Assembly (NCBI GenBank): GCA_002328745.1
Contig: DCVQ01000013.1
Location: 196 to 15,763, forward strand
DNA: 15,568 bases
DNA from: Actinobacteria bacterium UBA2184
GTDB lineage: Bacteria; Actinomycetota; Coriobacteriia; Anaerosomatales; Anaerosomataceae
Direction: 5' to 3'
Position numbers and translations under genes: made by a program. The notes under the pieces were generated by a model. It saw only the letters and a program-made list of their open reading frames with translations, made no database searches and had not been told where the DNA came from. Numbering within the stretch: the stretch's first letter is position 1; every line of letters begins with the position of its first letter. Shown piece by piece: positions 14,046-15,568 of the stretch.

Positions 14046-14064
14046 CAGGGCTTCCGGCAGCGGA

Positions 14065-14073
14065 TGATAGAAT
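14065..14073 (+). promoter_or_regulatory. Extended -10 promoter for the malic enzyme gene
   Basis: TGA-TAGAAT (5 of 6 in the hexamer, with TG extension) is followed by CGCGGTGGCC, almost the same sequence as after the -10 at 5632-5637. CTGACA at 14042-14047 is a fair -35 but 20 bases away. The ATG is 70 bases downstream. Confidence 0.55.
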
Positions 14074-14143
14074 CGCGGTGGCCATTTTCGCCACGTTCCG
14101 TTCGCCTTGCGTGGTGCGAGCGTCATCGGGAAGAGGAAGATCC

Positions 14144-15316
14144 ATGGACCAGGCGTCGGATCCGGTCGGATTCCACCGGCAGTCGCGCGGCAAGACCGTT
14201 ATAAGCTCGAAGGTCCGGTTGGATGCCGAGAATCTCAGCGTCGTCTACACCCCGGGCGTCGGCGAGGTCTCCCTCGCGATCGCGCGGAACCCGGACGAGG
14301 TGCGCGAGCTCACCGGCAAGCAGAACACGGTGGCGATCGTCACCGACGGCTCGGCCGTGCTCGGCCTGGGCGACATCGGCCCCTACGCGGCGCTGCCGGT
14401 GATGGAGGGCAAGGCCGCCATCTTCTCCGAGTTCGCCGGGATCAACGCGGTGCCCATCTGCCTGGCGACGCAGGACTCCGACGAGATCGTCGCGACGGTG
14501 CGCAACATCGCTCCCGGTTTCGGCGGCATCAACCTCGAGGACATCTCCGCCCCGCGCTGCTTTGAGATCGAGCGCAAGCTGAAAGAAAAGTGCGACATTC
14601 CGATCTTTCATGACGACCAACACGGCACCGCCGTTGTCACCCTCGCGGGGCTGATCAACGCGCTGCGCGTGGTCGGCAAGAAGAAGGAAGACGTCAAGAT
14701 CGTCATCAATGGCGCGGGCGCTGCCGCCATCAGCGTCACCAAGCTGCTGCTTTCGGACGGCTTTACCGATGTGACCCTGTGCGACCGCGCAGGCATCATC
14801 TACGAAGGCCGCAAAGAGGGCATGAACTGGATCAAAGAGGAGATGGCGCGCATCACCAACCGTGAAAAGCGGCAGGGTTCGCTTGCGGACGCGATGCAGG
14901 GGGCGGATGTGTTCATCGGCGTTTCCGCACCCAAGATGGTCAGCGTGGACATGGTTAAGAGCATGGCGAAGGACGCGATCGTCTTTGCCTGCGCCAACCC
15001 CACGCCGGAGATCTTCCCGGACGAAGCGAAAGAGGGCGGCGCCGCCGTCATCGCGACCGGCAGAAGCGACTTCCCCAACCAGATCAACAACGTGCTGGCC
15101 TTCCCCGGCATCTTCCGCGGCACGTTTGATGTCCGCGCGAGCGACATCAACGACGAGATGAAGATCGCCGCTGCCTACGCGTTGGCGGGGTTGATTTCAG
15201 ATGAGGAAAGAACGCCGGACTACATCATTCCCAAAGCATTTGATCCGCGCGTGGGCAAGGCGGTTGCCGCCGCGGTTGCCGAGGCCGCGAGAAAGAGCGG
15301 AGTCGCGCGCATTTAG
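14144..15316 (+). CDS. Malic enzyme (malate dehydrogenase, decarboxylating); composite codon usage
   Basis: A 390-residue short-form malic enzyme converting malate to pyruvate and CO2 with reduction of NAD(P). ATG 14144 follows AGAGGA (14134-14137 region) at about six bases. Catalytic Tyr35 (VVYTPGVG), Lys90 (MEGKAAIFSEFAGINAVPI), the metal-binding segment EDISAPRCFEIE, HDDQHGTA (156-163) and the nucleotide-binding INGAGAAA are intact, and the frame is uninterrupted. Coenzyme preference is not decided. The gene changes character at about 14561: codons 1-139 contain no TTT, AAA, GAA, AGA or ATT, while codons 140-390 contain by eye 6, 5, 6, 3 and 4. The two parts therefore look as if they come from different genomes joined in frame in a conserved region. 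Function assignment is firm; integrity as a single natural gene is not. Confidence 0.92.
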   Translation: MDQASDPVGFHRQSRGKTVISSKVRLDAENLSVVYTPGVGEVSLAIARNPDEVRELTGKQNTVAIVTDGSAVLGLGDIGPYAALPVMEGKAAIFSEFAGINAVPICLATQDSDEIVATVRNIAPGFGGINLEDISAPRCFEIERKLKEKCDIPIFHDDQHGTAVVTLAGLINALRVVGKKKEDVKIVINGAGAAAISVTKLLLSDGFTDVTLCDRAGIIYEGRKEGMNWIKEEMARITNREKRQGSLADAMQGADVFIGVSAPKMVSVDMVKSMAKDAIVFACANPTPEIFPDEAKEGGAAVIATGRSDFPNQINNVLAFPGIFRGTFDVRASDINDEMKIAAAYALAGLISDEERTPDYIIPKAFDPRVGKAVAAAVAEAARKSGVARI

Positions 15317-15335
15317 GAAACAAAAAAATCCAACC

Positions 15336-15381
15336 GGGCGGTTGCTGTCTTGCGCTTGCGCGGACGGCTGCCGCCCTTTTT
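15336..15381 (+). terminator. Rho-independent terminator of the malic enzyme gene
   Basis: Arms 15336-15349 (GGGCGGTTGCTGTC) and 15363-15376 (GACGGCTGCCGCCC) form a 14-position stem with two G-T pairs and one mismatch, followed at once by TTTTT. An upstream A-run (about 15322-15328) could serve the opposite strand. It is the only classical T-tract terminator in the window and lies in the foreign segment. Confidence 0.85.
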
Positions 15382-15469
15382 GCGCGGCATTTTCGATCAT
15401 GCGCGCGGCATAACGCTTGGATAAAAAACACAAATTGGTCTTTCTGTACAGAAAATCCATTCGGAAAAG

Positions 15470-15498
15470 ATGACAAATGCCGGAATAATCGTTATAAT
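15470..15498 (+). promoter_or_regulatory. Strong sigma-A-type promoter reading out of the window
   Basis: ATGACA (15470-15475) and TATAAT (15493-15498) with 17-base spacing match the consensus at 5 and 6 of 6 positions. Any gene it drives lies beyond 15568; the 70 bases after it are a leader with no recognisable riboswitch. Confidence 0.7.
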
Positions 15499-15568
15499 TC
15501 TTGTAACCATCTGAATCTAGAGTGTGTTTCTAAAATGCGGTGAGTGCAGGCCGAGTGGATTTTTTGCC

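Larger units (their letters stand above)
14561..15568. other. Right-hand segment of foreign composition (possible assembly chimera)
   Basis: From about here to the window end, codon choice, A/T runs (AAACAAAAAAA near 15319, TTTTT at 15377-15381, ATAAAAAACA at 15421) and consensus-like signals (a T-tract terminator and an ATGACA/TATAAT promoter) differ from the GC-rich left part. The last 252 bases contain no credible coding frame. A low-GC, Firmicutes-like source is inferred. Confidence 0.7.

Noticed and set aside
13526..14143. An in-frame upstream extension of the malic enzyme through the nitrilase-like gene
   Set aside because: The extension is Arg/Gly-rich noise, overlaps a better gene in another frame, and contains the malic enzyme promoter; ATG 14144 has a ribosome-binding site and gives the normal length.
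15499..15568. A possible riboswitch or T-box leader after the right-edge promoter
   Set aside because: No conserved T-box or riboswitch core could be recognised and the sequence ends too soon to fold a complete leader.

Overview
The window looks like a piece of a high-GC, anaerobic, respiring bacterium, most plausibly a deep actinobacterial lineage (Coriobacteriia / OPB41-like). This rests on strong G/C third-position bias, multiheme cytochrome debris at the left edge, menaquinone and hydrogenase-maturation genes, and lysine/alanine/proline-rich tails. The taxon is inferred from composition and gene content, not from a marker search. It starts inside a gene, and its last ~1 kb differs in composition, so it may be a whole metagenomic contig.

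Layout. 3-485: C-terminal fragment of a c-type cytochrome, followed by a strong hairpin terminator. 639-1199: small putative lipoprotein. 1299-3800: B12-binding radical SAM protein tightly coupled to the menaquinone methyltransferase gene menG. 3873-5222: amidohydrolase resembling aminofutalosine deaminases of menaquinone synthesis, with one expected active-site glutamate replaced by glycine. 5228-5662: RseC-like membrane protein with a CxxCxxC cluster. 5705-6807: two single-span membrane proteins, the second with TPR-like repeats. 6891-7720: two divergent STAS (anti-sigma antagonist) genes. 7788-10604: a rightward cluster tatB-like, tatC, hypA, hypB and an HD-domain gene. 10734-13295: a type IA topoisomerase of archaeal type with extra zinc ribbons and a Lys-rich tail. 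13368-14045: a nitrilase-fold protein without a catalytic cysteine. 14144-15316: malic enzyme. 15317-15568: non-coding, with a terminator and a promoter pointing out of the window.

How the genes fit together. The left half is compatible with anaerobic respiration: cytochrome, menaquinone methylation, a possible futalosine-pathway deaminase and a redox-type RseC protein. The tat/hyp cluster fits assembly and export of a [NiFe] hydrogenase, because folded NiFe enzymes travel through Tat and HypA/HypB insert nickel. No hydrogenase structural gene is in the window.

The most important caution concerns the malic enzyme gene. Codon usage changes abruptly near position 14561, about a third of the way in, and everything after it, including the A/T-rich 3' flank, looks like a different, Firmicutes-like genome. 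This is either an assembly chimera or a recombined gene. The archaeal-type topoisomerase is the most interesting biological feature. I see no CRISPR array, tRNA, rRNA, transposase or prophage gene, and no gene-free stretch over about 300 bases.
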